NCBI GenBank assembly: GCA_029879665.1
Contig: JAOUPW010000018.1
Location: 1 to 11,448, forward strand
Source of the DNA: Rhodospirillales bacterium
GTDB taxonomy: Bacteria; Pseudomonadota; Alphaproteobacteria; Rhodospirillales; JAOUPW01
Direction of reading: 5' to 3'
Length of the DNA stretch: 11,448 nt
Below are positions 1-6,696 of the stretch, in pieces. The stretch's first letter is position 1, and every line of letters begins with the position of its first letter. Made by a program: the position numbers and the translations under genes. The notes under the pieces are model-generated. The model worked only from the letters and a program-made list of their open reading frames with translations, was not told where the DNA came from and did not search any database.

Positions 1-671
1 ACTTCCACGTGCCCGCTGCCGGCGCCGTAGATCACGGCGGGCGTGGTCATGAAAATCAGAGTCACCGCCATAGACCAGTTGATGCCGACATGACGCCGGG
101 CAACAAAAAAAACCAACGCCGAAGCCCCCCAACCACTCAGCATGGTCCACAGCGTTGTCGCTTGCTCGCCGCCGATGCCGAGCACGATCATGTAAGTCAT
201 CTGTTGCAGCAGGGGAATCGCGCCGTCGCCGGCGCGGGGAATAAATTCGATCCCGCCCTTGCTCAGAAACAGTTTCGGGATGGCGAAATGATAGGCCAGG
301 GTGTCGGCGTCCGCCGGCGGCGCAAGGCCCTCAAGAAGATCGCCGAATACCGAAAGCCCGATCCCCGCCAACAATATCCAGCCCCAGGCGTCCAGTGACT
401 CCGGGCTGAATCCAGAAGCATTACCGCGAAGAAAAAACAGGCCTGGCACGAAGACAAGGCAAAGAGCGCCGAGCTCGAATGGGCTGAGATGCCCGCCCAG
501 GGCGGCGAAAAACCCGAGCCAACCCAGCGCTCCGGTTCCGAAGACGAAAGACCAGGCGGCGCGCTCCATGGCGGGCGCATCCAGGTATGCTCCAGCCAAA
601 CGCAGGAGCACGGCACCGGCGCCGATCGCCGATGCGGTCATAAAACAAAGCGTAAGAAAGGCCGTTGTCAT
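1..671 (-). CDS. GT-C-like integral membrane glycosyltransferase, N-terminal part (runs off left edge)
   Basis: The minus-strand frame from the ATG at 671 stays open to the window edge, giving 223 complete codons and no stop, so the C-terminus is missing. The translation is strongly hydrophobic, with likely membrane segments at about residues 4-24, 40-60, 66-82, 96-112, 160-190 and 200-215. Residues 121-133 (DADTLAYHFAIPK), between two membrane segments, followed by KGGIEFIPRAGDG, resemble the first acidic periplasmic loop of GT-C enzymes (GT39/ArnT-like), where an Asp is catalytic. Such proteins take a sugar from a polyprenyl-phosphate donor on the periplasmic side. It lies 32 nt downstream of a DPM1-like GT2 gene, which fits a donor-synthase/transferase pair. 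No clear ribosome binding site precedes the ATG; Met11 is an alternative start. The coding frame is clear; the function is a family-level inference. Confidence 0.72.
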   Translation of the reverse strand, partial: MTTAFLTLCFMTASAIGAGAVLLRLAGAYLDAPAMERAAWSFVFGTGALGWLGFFAALGGHLSPFELGALCLVFVPGLFFLRGNASGFSPESLDAWGWILLAGIGLSVFGDLLEGLAPPADADTLAYHFAIPKLFLSKGGIEFIPRAGDGAIPLLQQMTYMIVLGIGGEQATTLWTMLSGWGASALVFFVARRHVGINWSMAVTLIFMTTPAVIYGAGSGHVE

Positions 672-703
672 GAATTGATAAAAAGAATTTTCAGAATACG
701 GGT

Positions 704-1399
704 TTAACGGAATATCCGCCGCCACAAGATGGTCCAAATGACCGGGATTGCATGGTAGGCCTTGATTTTTTTACCTTCATCATAGGTCCGGCCGTGATAA
801 CTGATGGGAACTTCATAGATAACCTTGGCGGTTTTCATGATCCGGGAAAGAATTTCAGCCTGTTGTTCCCAGCCAAAAGTTTTCAGGCTGCCGGGATCCA
901 GCAGGGCGCGACGGTAAACAAGATAACAGCTGTAGATGTCGGTAAAAGTTGTGTTGTTGAAAATATTGAAAATAAAAGTAATCAGCTTGTTGCCGACCCG
1001 ATGCCAAAAATAAGAAACCCGGGTGTATTCCGAAGCGACCAGGCGGCTGCCCATAACCACTTCCGCGCCGTGGCGCAGGATGGGCAGCAGCAGCTTGCCG
1101 TAATCGGCAGGGTCATATTCCAGGTCCGCGTCCTGGAACAGGATAAAATCGCCGGTGGCCGCGTTCAGCCCGGTGTGGATCGCGGCGCCCTTGCCGCCGT
1201 TTTTTTCCCGTCGGATCAGTTGGCTGTAAAGACCGGGGTTGCCTTCAAGCAGTTCCATCGTGTTGTCGCTTGAACCATCATCGATGACGATAATTTCAAA
1301 AGTAACGCCCTCAATCTTCTGATCGTTGACCCGGTGCAGGATATTCAGAATGGTCGCTTGTTCGTTATAGGTAGGGATCAGGATGGAAACCGTGATCAT
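704..1399 (-). CDS. GT2 glycosyltransferase, DPM1-like (polyprenyl-phosphate sugar synthase type), diverged paralogue
   Basis: This 231-aa protein is a single GT-A domain without membrane segments. It has the nucleotide-binding IDDGSSD (residues 39-45), NGGKGAA (67-73), the metal-binding QDADLEYDP (89-97) and the C-terminal [10 protein letters not shown] (203-212) typical of the DPM1/undecaprenyl-phosphate glycosyltransferase group. Such enzymes move a sugar from a nucleotide to polyprenyl phosphate at the cytoplasmic membrane. The ATG overlaps the stop of the upstream methyltransferase gene by 4 nt (ATGA), and a GGGAG at 1409-1413 lies 9 nt upstream, which supports this start. It is a paralogue of the gene at 2144-2857. 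It differs in a normally conserved region: FGWEQQAEI at 175-183 where the sister has FGFEPEITA, and TDIYSCYLVYR where the sister has [11 protein letters not shown]. Its donor or acceptor may therefore differ. The family is secure; the substrate is unknown. Confidence 0.9.
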   Translation of the reverse strand: MITVSILIPTYNEQATILNILHRVNDQKIEGVTFEIIVIDDGSSDNTMELLEGNPGLYSQLIRREKNGGKGAAIHTGLNAATGDFILFQDADLEYDPADYGKLLLPILRHGAEVVMGSRLVASEYTRVSYFWHRVGNKLITFIFNIFNNTTFTDIYSCYLVYRRALLDPGSLKTFGWEQQAEILSRIMKTAKVIYEVPISYHGRTYDEGKKIKAYHAIPVIWTILWRRIFR

Positions 1400-2124
1400 G
1401 GAAGCTCGCTCCCAGGGCGCTGGGCGACCAGAAGAATGTTTTTCCCAAGGGGTGGTTTGAGTATCCGTTCAAGGGTGCCGGTTGCCGGAACAATCCAAGA
1501 ATCATAAATTCGCACCATGCGCGGATCGAGCCGGGTTTTGCCGGCAAGGGTGTTGATCAGCCACCACGGAATGACCCCAAACAGGTCGAAATAGCGCGCA
1601 ACCGTGGTCGTAAATCCCACGCCTTCAACTTGGGCACGCAGATCCTTCAGGTGATAGCGGCGGTAATGGCCCAGCGCAGTATCCAGCTTGCTGAACAGGC
1701 AGGCAAGGGCGGGCACGAACAGCAGAAGGTGTCCGCCGGGGCGGAGAATTCGGAAAAAACTTTTGATCGCTTCGCCATCATTTTCGATGTGCTCAAGAAC
1801 ATTAACCAGGATAATCACATCCCGCGAACGCTCGGGAAGTTCATGGGACAGCATTTCAAGCGTCTCGGTAATAACCGTAACCTTCGTCGAGTGTTTGAAT
1901 CTTGTTTTAAGGCGTTCGGCAAGATTGTTCGCAGGTTCGACAAGGTCGAGTCGGTCGAAATGCGGCTCCATCATTCCCGCGACCGTGCCCCAGCCGGCGC
2001 CGAATTCAATTCCCTCGCCGCCCAGGTAGGGATCAAAATAATTCATCATCGCCCGGTAATAATTCGGCAGATCTTCCATCGCTTCCAGGTCGATGCGGGG
2101 ATCATAGTGATCTTGCTGAGTCAT
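1396..2124 (-). CDS. Class I SAM-dependent methyltransferase between two GT2 genes
   Basis: A 242-aa protein is predicted from the ATG at 2124. The open frame continues upstream to 2346, but that would overlap the preceding GT2 gene by about 200 nt, and the methyltransferase similarity begins only after this Met. SAM-binding motif I is IEFGAGWGTV (residues 39-48), VNVLEHIENDGEAI (108-121) is the motif IV region, and ILRPGGHLLLFVPAL (126-140) is the next strand. The following stretch, FSKLDTALGHYRRY (144-157), is typical of the UbiG-like methyltransferases found beside GT2 genes in polysaccharide loci. It lies 19 nt after the upstream GT2 and overlaps the downstream GT2 by 4 nt. No clear ribosome binding site is seen, so translation may depend on coupling. 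It probably methylates a saccharide, perhaps as an O-methyl group, but the target cannot be read. Confidence 0.87.
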   Translation of the reverse strand: MTQQDHYDPRIDLEAMEDLPNYYRAMMNYFDPYLGGEGIEFGAGWGTVAGMMEPHFDRLDLVEPANNLAERLKTRFKHSTKVTVITETLEMLSHELPERSRDVIILVNVLEHIENDGEAIKSFFRILRPGGHLLLFVPALACLFSKLDTALGHYRRYHLKDLRAQVEGVGFTTTVARYFDLFGVIPWWLINTLAGKTRLDPRMVRIYDSWIVPATGTLERILKPPLGKNILLVAQRPGSELP

Positions 2125-2143
2125 GAAATTGGGCCGGCGCCAA

Positions 2144-2857
2144 TCAGGAAAAAATGTTGTAACGAAGGATACAGTAAATCGCCTGGACGCCGTCTTTCCA
2201 GCCGATCTTCTTTCCCTCGTCATAGGTGCGCCCGGTGTAGCTGATGCCGACTTCATAGATGCGGGGCCGGGGGCGCAGGCGGCTGATCTTGGCGGTGATT
2301 TCCGGTTCGAATCCGAATCTATTTTCCTGAACATTGACTCGATCAAGAATCTCTTTACGGAAAACCTTGTAACAGGTTTCCATGTCGGTGAGGTTGAGGT
2401 CGGTAAACATGTTCGACAGCAAGGTCAAAAACCGGTTGCCCAGGCTGTGCCAGAAATAAAGCACGCGCGTACTTTCGCCGCCGCGAAAGCGTGATCCGTA
2501 AACCACATCGGCGTTGCCGTCGAGAATCGGCTGCAATAGCTTCGGGTATTCACCGGGATCGTATTCCAGGTCGGCATCCTGGATAATGACGATGTCGCCT
2601 TCGGCCATCTTGAAGCCGGTGCGCAGGGCCGCGCCTTTGCCCATATTGACCTCATGGCGGACGGCACGAACGGCTCCGTGGGCCTCGGCAAGCGCCCGGG
2701 CCTTGGTGAAGGAGGCGTCGGGCGAGCCGTCGTCGACAATGATAATATCGAGCACGAGGCCGCGGGTATCGGCCTCCAATACCCGGACGACCAGGGCTTC
2801 GAGGGTGGCCTCCTCCATATAACATGGAATTACGACGGACAGGGTCTTGAAGGTCAT
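2144..2857 (-). CDS. GT2 glycosyltransferase, DPM1-like polyprenyl-phosphate sugar synthase type
   Basis: This 237-aa protein closely follows the DPM1-like pattern: VVIPCYMEE at the N-terminus, VDDGSPD (residues 41-47), NMGKGAA (71-77), QDADLEYDP (93-101), GSRFRGGE (121-128), [12 protein letters not shown] (156-167), [11 protein letters not shown] (181-191) and [15 protein letters not shown] (209-223). No membrane segments are seen. Members of this group make polyprenyl-phosphate-linked sugars or elongate lipid-linked glycans at the inner face of the cytoplasmic membrane. The ATG at 2857 follows an 87-nt gap, the widest in the minus-strand run, with a weak GGAATAAAG purine stretch shortly upstream. 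It retains all the conserved motifs that its paralogue at 704-1399 has partly lost, so of the two it looks like the conventional enzyme. The donor sugar is unknown. Confidence 0.92.
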   Translation of the reverse strand: MTFKTLSVVIPCYMEEATLEALVVRVLEADTRGLVLDIIIVDDGSPDASFTKARALAEAHGAVRAVRHEVNMGKGAALRTGFKMAEGDIVIIQDADLEYDPGEYPKLLQPILDGNADVVYGSRFRGGESTRVLYFWHSLGNRFLTLLSNMFTDLNLTDMETCYKVFRKEILDRVNVQENRFGFEPEITAKISRLRPRPRIYEVGISYTGRTYDEGKKIGWKDGVQAIYCILRYNIFS

Positions 2858-2944
2858 GCTGCTTTATTCCGATGGCCGACGGGAGAACCATTCCTATCGG
2901 GTTTGGGCCCAAGACGCAATCGGCGCCCGTGGCGGCGGGGTCAT
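2858..2944 (-). other. 87-nt intergenic gap inside the operon, with a 10-bp palindrome
   Basis: This is the longest non-coding gap in the minus-strand gene run. It contains a perfect palindrome, TTGGGCCCAA, at 2903-2912, and a 16-codon mini-ORF from an ATG at 2944 directly after the stop codon of the oxidoreductase gene. Neither a convincing promoter nor a terminator (no U-tract) is visible. It may be a spacer or hold a weak internal promoter. Confidence 0.3.
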
Positions 2945-3913
2945 TTAAAGGTGATTGGCATCAAGGGCTTGCGCCAATTGATCGAGGATAACGACGGTTT
3001 CGACACCCAGACGCAGGGAGGCCAGGTCATGGCTTCGCGCCCGGAGTGCGGCGGCAAACGCAGCGACCACCCGGGTGAGCGGTAGGGTGGAATCAACAGG
3101 TACCGCCTGCCCGGGGCCAAGGGGGCCGTCCGGCCCGCCGGGCAAGTCATGGCGGGTCAGCTTGTCCGGGGCGGTATCGTCATAAACCCAGGACTGACGG
3201 TCGAAGCGGACCGAAAACAGCCGTTGTTTGTCCGCCATCAGGTTGCTGATTTGAATGTCCGCCGTCAGGCCGCCGCTGAATCCCAGGGCAAGTTCCAGGG
3301 TCTCGCCGGCGCCGTCGGGGGTATCGCGGGATTCGGTTCGCCGCGCCCGGAGCGAGGTCGGCGTCTCGCCGGTCAGATCCAGGCACATGGCAATGTCGTG
3401 CACGCCCCAATCCCACAGGACCGGAGCGTCGGCGCGGAACGGTCCCCACCGGCCGGCAACGGTATGGATGGAACGCGGGCATCCCTGGGTTCGGGTTGCG
3501 GTTTTCAAGGCATTCCAGGCGGGGCTGAACAGGTGAATGTGATCGACCAGAACCAGGCCGCCCCGGCTTTCCGCAAAACACAGAAGTTCGCGGGCTTCTT
3601 CGGGGTCCAGGGTCAGGGGTTTTTCCACAAGTACCCCGTGCCCTCCTTTCAGCGCCGTTCGGGTCATGACGCCGTGCAGGGCCGGAGGCGCCGCGATGAT
3701 GACGCCGTCCAGATCGCGGGCGCGGGCAACGTCTTCCCATCGGGCGCTGATACGACATTCAGGCGGCACGAGTTGGGCGCTGTCAGCATTGGTCGACGCA
3801 AGCCGGGCCAGGGTTACGCCTTCCAATGCGGCAATGGTGGAAATGTAATTGCGGCCCCAGGGACCGGCGCCGATTAGTCCCAAGCGGAGCTCACCGGACA
3901 CGGGGGAAGCCAC
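2945..3913 (-). CDS. Gfo/Idh/MocA-family oxidoreductase
   Basis: This 322-aa NAD(P)-dependent enzyme has an N-terminal Rossmann fold with LGLIGAGPWGRN (residues 11-22), DGVIIAAPPALH (69-80), and the family signature VEKPLTLDPEEA (96-107), whose EKP is at 97-99. The active-site region VLWDWGVHDIAMCLDL (165-180) matches the WD...HD pattern of sugar-acting members. The family interconverts alcohols and ketones on sugars, sugar acids or nucleotide sugars. The start is a GTG at 3913 with GGAG upstream; a second GTG at codon 5 is also possible. Only 5 nt separate it from the stop of the upstream SDR gene. In this setting it could reduce a keto-sugar intermediate made by the SDR and methyltransferase, or oxidise a hydroxyl group before methylation; that role is inference. 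The length is normal for the family. Confidence 0.9.
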   Translation of the reverse strand: MASPVSGELRLGLIGAGPWGRNYISTIAALEGVTLARLASTNADSAQLVPPECRISARWEDVARARDLDGVIIAAPPALHGVMTRTALKGGHGVLVEKPLTLDPEEARELLCFAESRGGLVLVDHIHLFSPAWNALKTATRTQGCPRSIHTVAGRWGPFRADAPVLWDWGVHDIAMCLDLTGETPTSLRARRTESRDTPDGAGETLELALGFSGGLTADIQISNLMADKQRLFSVRFDRQSWVYDDTAPDKLTRHDLPGGPDGPLGPGQAVPVDSTLPLTRVVAAFAAALRARSHDLASLRLGVETVVILDQLAQALDANHL

Positions 3914-3918
3914 TGGAT

Positions 3919-4980
3919 TCAGACGTCTCCGCTGTAGGCCGCATCCGACCAGGTGAAAAAGCGGCGCAGGCCTTCATCGAGATCAACCGCGGGCTCGAAT
4001 TCGATTTGCAGCCGCGCCTTGCGGATATCCGGGCAGCGGCGCAACGGTTCGTCCGCCGGATAACTGTCGGGATATTCGATGACGTTGTGTTCGATCTTGC
4101 GGGCGAGAACATTTTCGATGCGGGCGATAAGATCAAGCATGGAGATTTCCGGTTTCGGGTTGCCGATATTGTAGGCCTCGCCGGGCACGCCGCGCAGGAT
4201 TACCAGCAGGAATCCGACCATGGCGTCGGTGATGTAGCAAAAAGTCCGGGTCTGGCTGCCCGAACCATAAACGTTAAGGGCCGTGCCCGCCTTGATGTGG
4301 CTGGCGAAATTGGGCAGCACCCGGTAGTCGGTTTCCTGCATGCCGGGCCCGTAAACGTTGAAGGGCCGGATGGTGTTGGTCGCGGTGCCGTGGTTCTCAT
4401 GAAAGATATAGCACAGGGTTTCGCCGACCCGCTTGCTTTCGTCGTAACAGGCGCGGGGGCCCTGGCAGGAAACATTTCCGCGGTAGCTTTCCGGCGTTGG
4501 CACGTGTTTTTGATCCGGATCGCCGTAGATTTCGCTGGAACTGAAGAACGTAAAGCGCGCCTGATTGCGCTGGGCCAGCTCCAGCATGTTGCGGGTGCCG
4601 ATGGTGGCGACTTCCAGGGTTTGCAGCGGATAGGCGCGGTAATAAAAGGGGCTGGCGATCCCGGCGGCATGAATGACGAAATCCACTTTTTCATCCAGCT
4701 CAAGAGGCTGGGAGACGTTATGCTGAAGGAAGCGGACATGGGGCATTTCGGGAATATCAGCACCTTCCTTGCCGGCGGTGATCAGGTTGTCGAGAACGAT
4801 CAGGGTGCAGGGATCCGCAAGCACGGTCTCGTTGAGGCGGGCGAAAATATCCATGAAATACCGTCCCAGAAAACCGCGTCCGCCGGTTAGAACCACGGTC
4901 TTGCCGGAAAACGCCGTGGCTGCGGCGCCGAGCCGCTCGGTGATTTCGGTGATATCGGAGGGAAGAACAAAATCAGTCAT
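3919..4980 (-). CDS. NAD-dependent epimerase/dehydratase, UDP-glucuronate decarboxylase-like (extended SDR)
   Basis: This 353-aa extended SDR has the nucleotide-binding LTGGRGFLGRYF (residues 31-42), VIHAAGIASPFYYRAYPLQT (102-121), SSSEIYGDP (147-155), the catalytic YDESK with Tyr179 and Lys183, and IRPFNVYGPGM (204-214). The ASPFYY, SEIYGDP, CYDESKR and RPFNVYGPGM segments closely parallel bacterial UDP-glucuronate decarboxylase (UXS), which oxidises C4 of UDP-GlcA, decarboxylates it and makes UDP-xylose. About 25 residues precede the Rossmann fold, and GRGF replaces the usual GAGF. The ATG at 4980 lies 4 nt after the upstream stop, with GAGGTG about 10 nt before it. Placement beside a C-methyltransferase, a cupin and a Gfo/Idh enzyme suggests that it supplies a 4-keto or otherwise modified nucleotide sugar. 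Another epimerase or dehydratase activity cannot be excluded. Confidence 0.88.
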   Translation of the reverse strand: MTDFVLPSDITEITERLGAAATAFSGKTVVLTGGRGFLGRYFMDIFARLNETVLADPCTLIVLDNLITAGKEGADIPEMPHVRFLQHNVSQPLELDEKVDFVIHAAGIASPFYYRAYPLQTLEVATIGTRNMLELAQRNQARFTFFSSSEIYGDPDQKHVPTPESYRGNVSCQGPRACYDESKRVGETLCYIFHENHGTATNTIRPFNVYGPGMQETDYRVLPNFASHIKAGTALNVYGSGSQTRTFCYITDAMVGFLLVILRGVPGEAYNIGNPKPEISMLDLIARIENVLARKIEHNVIEYPDSYPADEPLRRCPDIRKARLQIEFEPAVDLDEGLRRFFTWSDAAYSGDV

Positions 4981-4984
4981 GGAA

Positions 4985-6229
4985 TCAGCGCACCTCGATT
5001 TCGGGAAGGGGAATAATAAATCGTCCGCCGCGATCCCGAAAGGCTGTCTGTTTTTCCATGATCGGCGCGGCGAAGTTCCAGGCCAGGATTAACAGGTAAT
5101 CGGGATTGCGCTCGGCGATGGCGGTGGATGGCAGCACCGGAATATGGTGCCCCGGAGAATACAGACCCTGTTTCAGGAGGCTGTCGTCGACAATGAAATC
5201 GATGGTTTCAGGCCCAAGGCCGAAATGATACATCAGGGTGGTTGCCTTGGCCGGTGCACCGTAGGCGGCGATGGATTTACCTTCGGCTTTGAGGCCCGAG
5301 AGCAGGCCGTTCAGCTCGGTTTTGATCTTCTCGATTTTTTTGCCAAACCCGATAAGGGTCGCGGCCTTGTCCAGGCCGAGATTTTCTTCCCGCGCAACAA
5401 GATCATCGATGCTGCCGTCGGCCGGCCAGGGACCGCCCGCGTGCTGCACATAACCTCGCAGGGACCCGCCGTGGCTGTCGACCCGAGCGGCGGCAAAAAA
5501 ATCCATTCCGCGGGCGGCGAAGAACTTGCGCAAGGGTTTTACCGAATGATAGGCCAGATGTTCGTGATAAATAGTGTCGAACAGGGTTTTTTCATACACA
5601 TCCACCAAATAGGAAACTTCAAAGGCGAACACGCCCCCCGGGGCGAGAAGGCCGCGCACCCCTTCGACGATCCCGGCAAGATCATCGGCGTGGGCGAACA
5701 CGTTGTTGGCGGTGATGACGGCGGCCGCGCCATGCTCGGATAGGATGGCGGCGGCCAGTTCCGGCGTGAAAAAACCGGCGATGGTTTCAATCCCGCGCCG
5801 GGTCGCGACCATGGCGATGGCCCGGGCCGGATCGACACCGAGCACGGACAGCCCCTGTTCCTTGAACGCGGCCAGCAGGGTGCCGTCGTTGGAGCCGATG
5901 TCGAGCACCAGCCCGCCGGGCGGAACATTAAACCGCGCGCAAACCGTTTTGGCGTAGTCCTGGAAGTGCCGGACAAACACCGGCGAGGTGCCGGAGACAT
6001 AAACATAGTTTTCGAACAGGATCGCGGGGTCGACCACGTCCAGAAGCTGAACATGCTTGCAGTCTTCGCAGAAAAAAACATCCAGGGGAAAAACGGCCTG
6101 CTCGCTTTGTAGTTGCGCTTCCGGAATGAAAGCGTTGGCAGGCGGGGTCGGCGCCAGGGCGAGCACAGCGGTCAGGCGGGCGCCTCCGCACAGCCGGCAG
6201 GCAGTCCTCCGATGGCAGGGTCCGTTCAT
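4985..6229 (-). CDS. Zinc-binding sugar C-methyltransferase (TylC3/NovU/TcaB9-like)
   Basis: This 414-aa protein has the three-part layout of deoxysugar C-methyltransferases. An N-terminal zinc-binding domain has CxxC pairs at Cys11/Cys14 and Cys54/Cys57. The class I SAM domain has LDIGSNDGTLLAAF (residues 109-122) and LLAPGGVFAFE (194-204). A C-terminal domain contains IAAYGAPAKATTL (300-312) and ends LILAWNFAAPI...FIIPLPEIEV. The YHEH at 221-224 and SHGGSLRGY at 252-260 match the active-site region of this family. In characterised members (TcaB9, as I recall) a Tyr and the Glu-His pair assist deprotonation of the carbon beside a keto group. The reaction would add a methyl branch to C3 or C5 of a keto nucleotide sugar. 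The start ATG at 6229 lies 8 nt after the cupin stop. The family call is firm; the substrate is unknown. Confidence 0.92.
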   Translation of the reverse strand: MNGPCHRRTACRLCGGARLTAVLALAPTPPANAFIPEAQLQSEQAVFPLDVFFCEDCKHVQLLDVVDPAILFENYVYVSGTSPVFVRHFQDYAKTVCARFNVPPGGLVLDIGSNDGTLLAAFKEQGLSVLGVDPARAIAMVATRRGIETIAGFFTPELAAAILSEHGAAAVITANNVFAHADDLAGIVEGVRGLLAPGGVFAFEVSYLVDVYEKTLFDTIYHEHLAYHSVKPLRKFFAARGMDFFAAARVDSHGGSLRGYVQHAGGPWPADGSIDDLVAREENLGLDKAATLIGFGKKIEKIKTELNGLLSGLKAEGKSIAAYGAPAKATTLMYHFGLGPETIDFIVDDSLLKQGLYSPGHHIPVLPSTAIAERNPDYLLILAWNFAAPIMEKQTAFRDRGGRFIIPLPEIEVR

Positions 6230-6237
6230 GGATTCGC

Positions 6238-6693
6238 TTATTCTTCCGGTTTCCAGGAGGTAAGGCCTTCGGTCGGCACCATTTCGATGCGAACCACGTC
6301 GGCTTCATAAGATTCCTGATCGCGGGGATTTCGGGAAAGGGTCAGGAAGGTGCAGTCTTCGGGAAACTTCATGCCGTGGTCGACCATGGGCGGGGTGAAG
6401 GCCATTTCACCCGCGCGTACGAGAACGCATTCCGGCTCTTCCTGGCTACCGGTTGGGCGGTGGTAATATTCAATGCTTCCCGACAATACGTAACAATAAT
6501 GCCAGTCGGTTTTATGATAGTGATTGGCGCGGAGTGAGCCCTTGGTGGAAGTGATCAGCACCGCGCTCTGCATCATCAGGTCGACCAGGGGCTGAATCCT
6601 GCCCCGGTTGTCGACGAAGGGTTCTTCCAGGGCAACGATCACCGTTTTCGGCCAGCTCTTTCTTTCTTCTTCGGTGACGGGTTTTAGGGTCAT
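6238..6693 (-). CDS. Cupin-fold protein, possible sugar epimerase/isomerase or regulator
   Basis: This 151-aa single-domain cupin has a first motif, GSLRANHYHKTDWHYCYVLSG (residues 52-72), that carries the likely metal ligands His58 and His60 plus His65. The second motif is AGEMAFTPPMVDHGMKF (94-110), with His106. An earlier segment, DNRGRIQPLVD, recalls the DxRG of RmlC-like sugar 3,5-epimerases. The length is short for RmlC and close to FdtA/WxcM-type ketoisomerases and small cupins. Its place directly before a sugar C-methyltransferase (8-nt gap) and 3 nt after a GT2 gene suggests that it acts on the same nucleotide sugar, but a purely binding role is possible. AAGGAAG about 11 nt upstream supports the ATG at 6693. 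The cupin fold is clear; the reaction is not. Confidence 0.8.
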   Translation of the reverse strand: MTLKPVTEEERKSWPKTVIVALEEPFVDNRGRIQPLVDLMMQSAVLITSTKGSLRANHYHKTDWHYCYVLSGSIEYYHRPTGSQEEPECVLVRAGEMAFTPPMVDHGMKFPEDCTFLTLSRNPRDQESYEADVVRIEMVPTEGLTSWKPEE

Positions 6694-6696
6694 GGG

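Noticed and set aside
263..616. Minus-strand open frames at 263-616 and 421-648
   Set aside because: Both are out of frame with the hydrophobic, motif-bearing frame that starts at 671 and runs off the left edge.
752..1273. Plus-strand open frame of 173 codons
   Set aside because: Antisense shadow of the DPM1-like GT2 at 704-1399; no motifs or ribosome binding site.
1630..2244. Plus-strand open frame of 204 codons
   Set aside because: Antisense to the methyltransferase at 1396-2124, which has clear SAM-binding motifs.
2125..2346. N-terminal extension of the methyltransferase frame up to 2346
   Set aside because: It would overlap the upstream GT2 coding region by about 200 nt, and its residues are not methyltransferase-like; the ATG at 2124 fits gene spacing and family start.
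2894..2944. Sixteen-codon mini-ORF starting at 2944 after the oxidoreductase stop
   Set aside because: No ribosome binding site of its own and no leader-peptide features such as repeated codons; probably chance.
3149..3877. Plus-strand open frame of 242 codons
   Set aside because: Antisense to the Gfo/Idh oxidoreductase; Gly- and Arg-rich composition without family signatures.
3826..4890. Long plus-strand open frame of 354 codons antisense to the SDR gene
   Set aside because: Its translation shows no recognisable motifs, and it lies opposite a gene whose SDR motifs are unmistakable. Long antisense frames are common in GC-rich DNA.
5144..5743. Plus-strand open frame of 199 codons
   Set aside because: Antisense to the zinc-binding C-methyltransferase, whose motifs fill this region.
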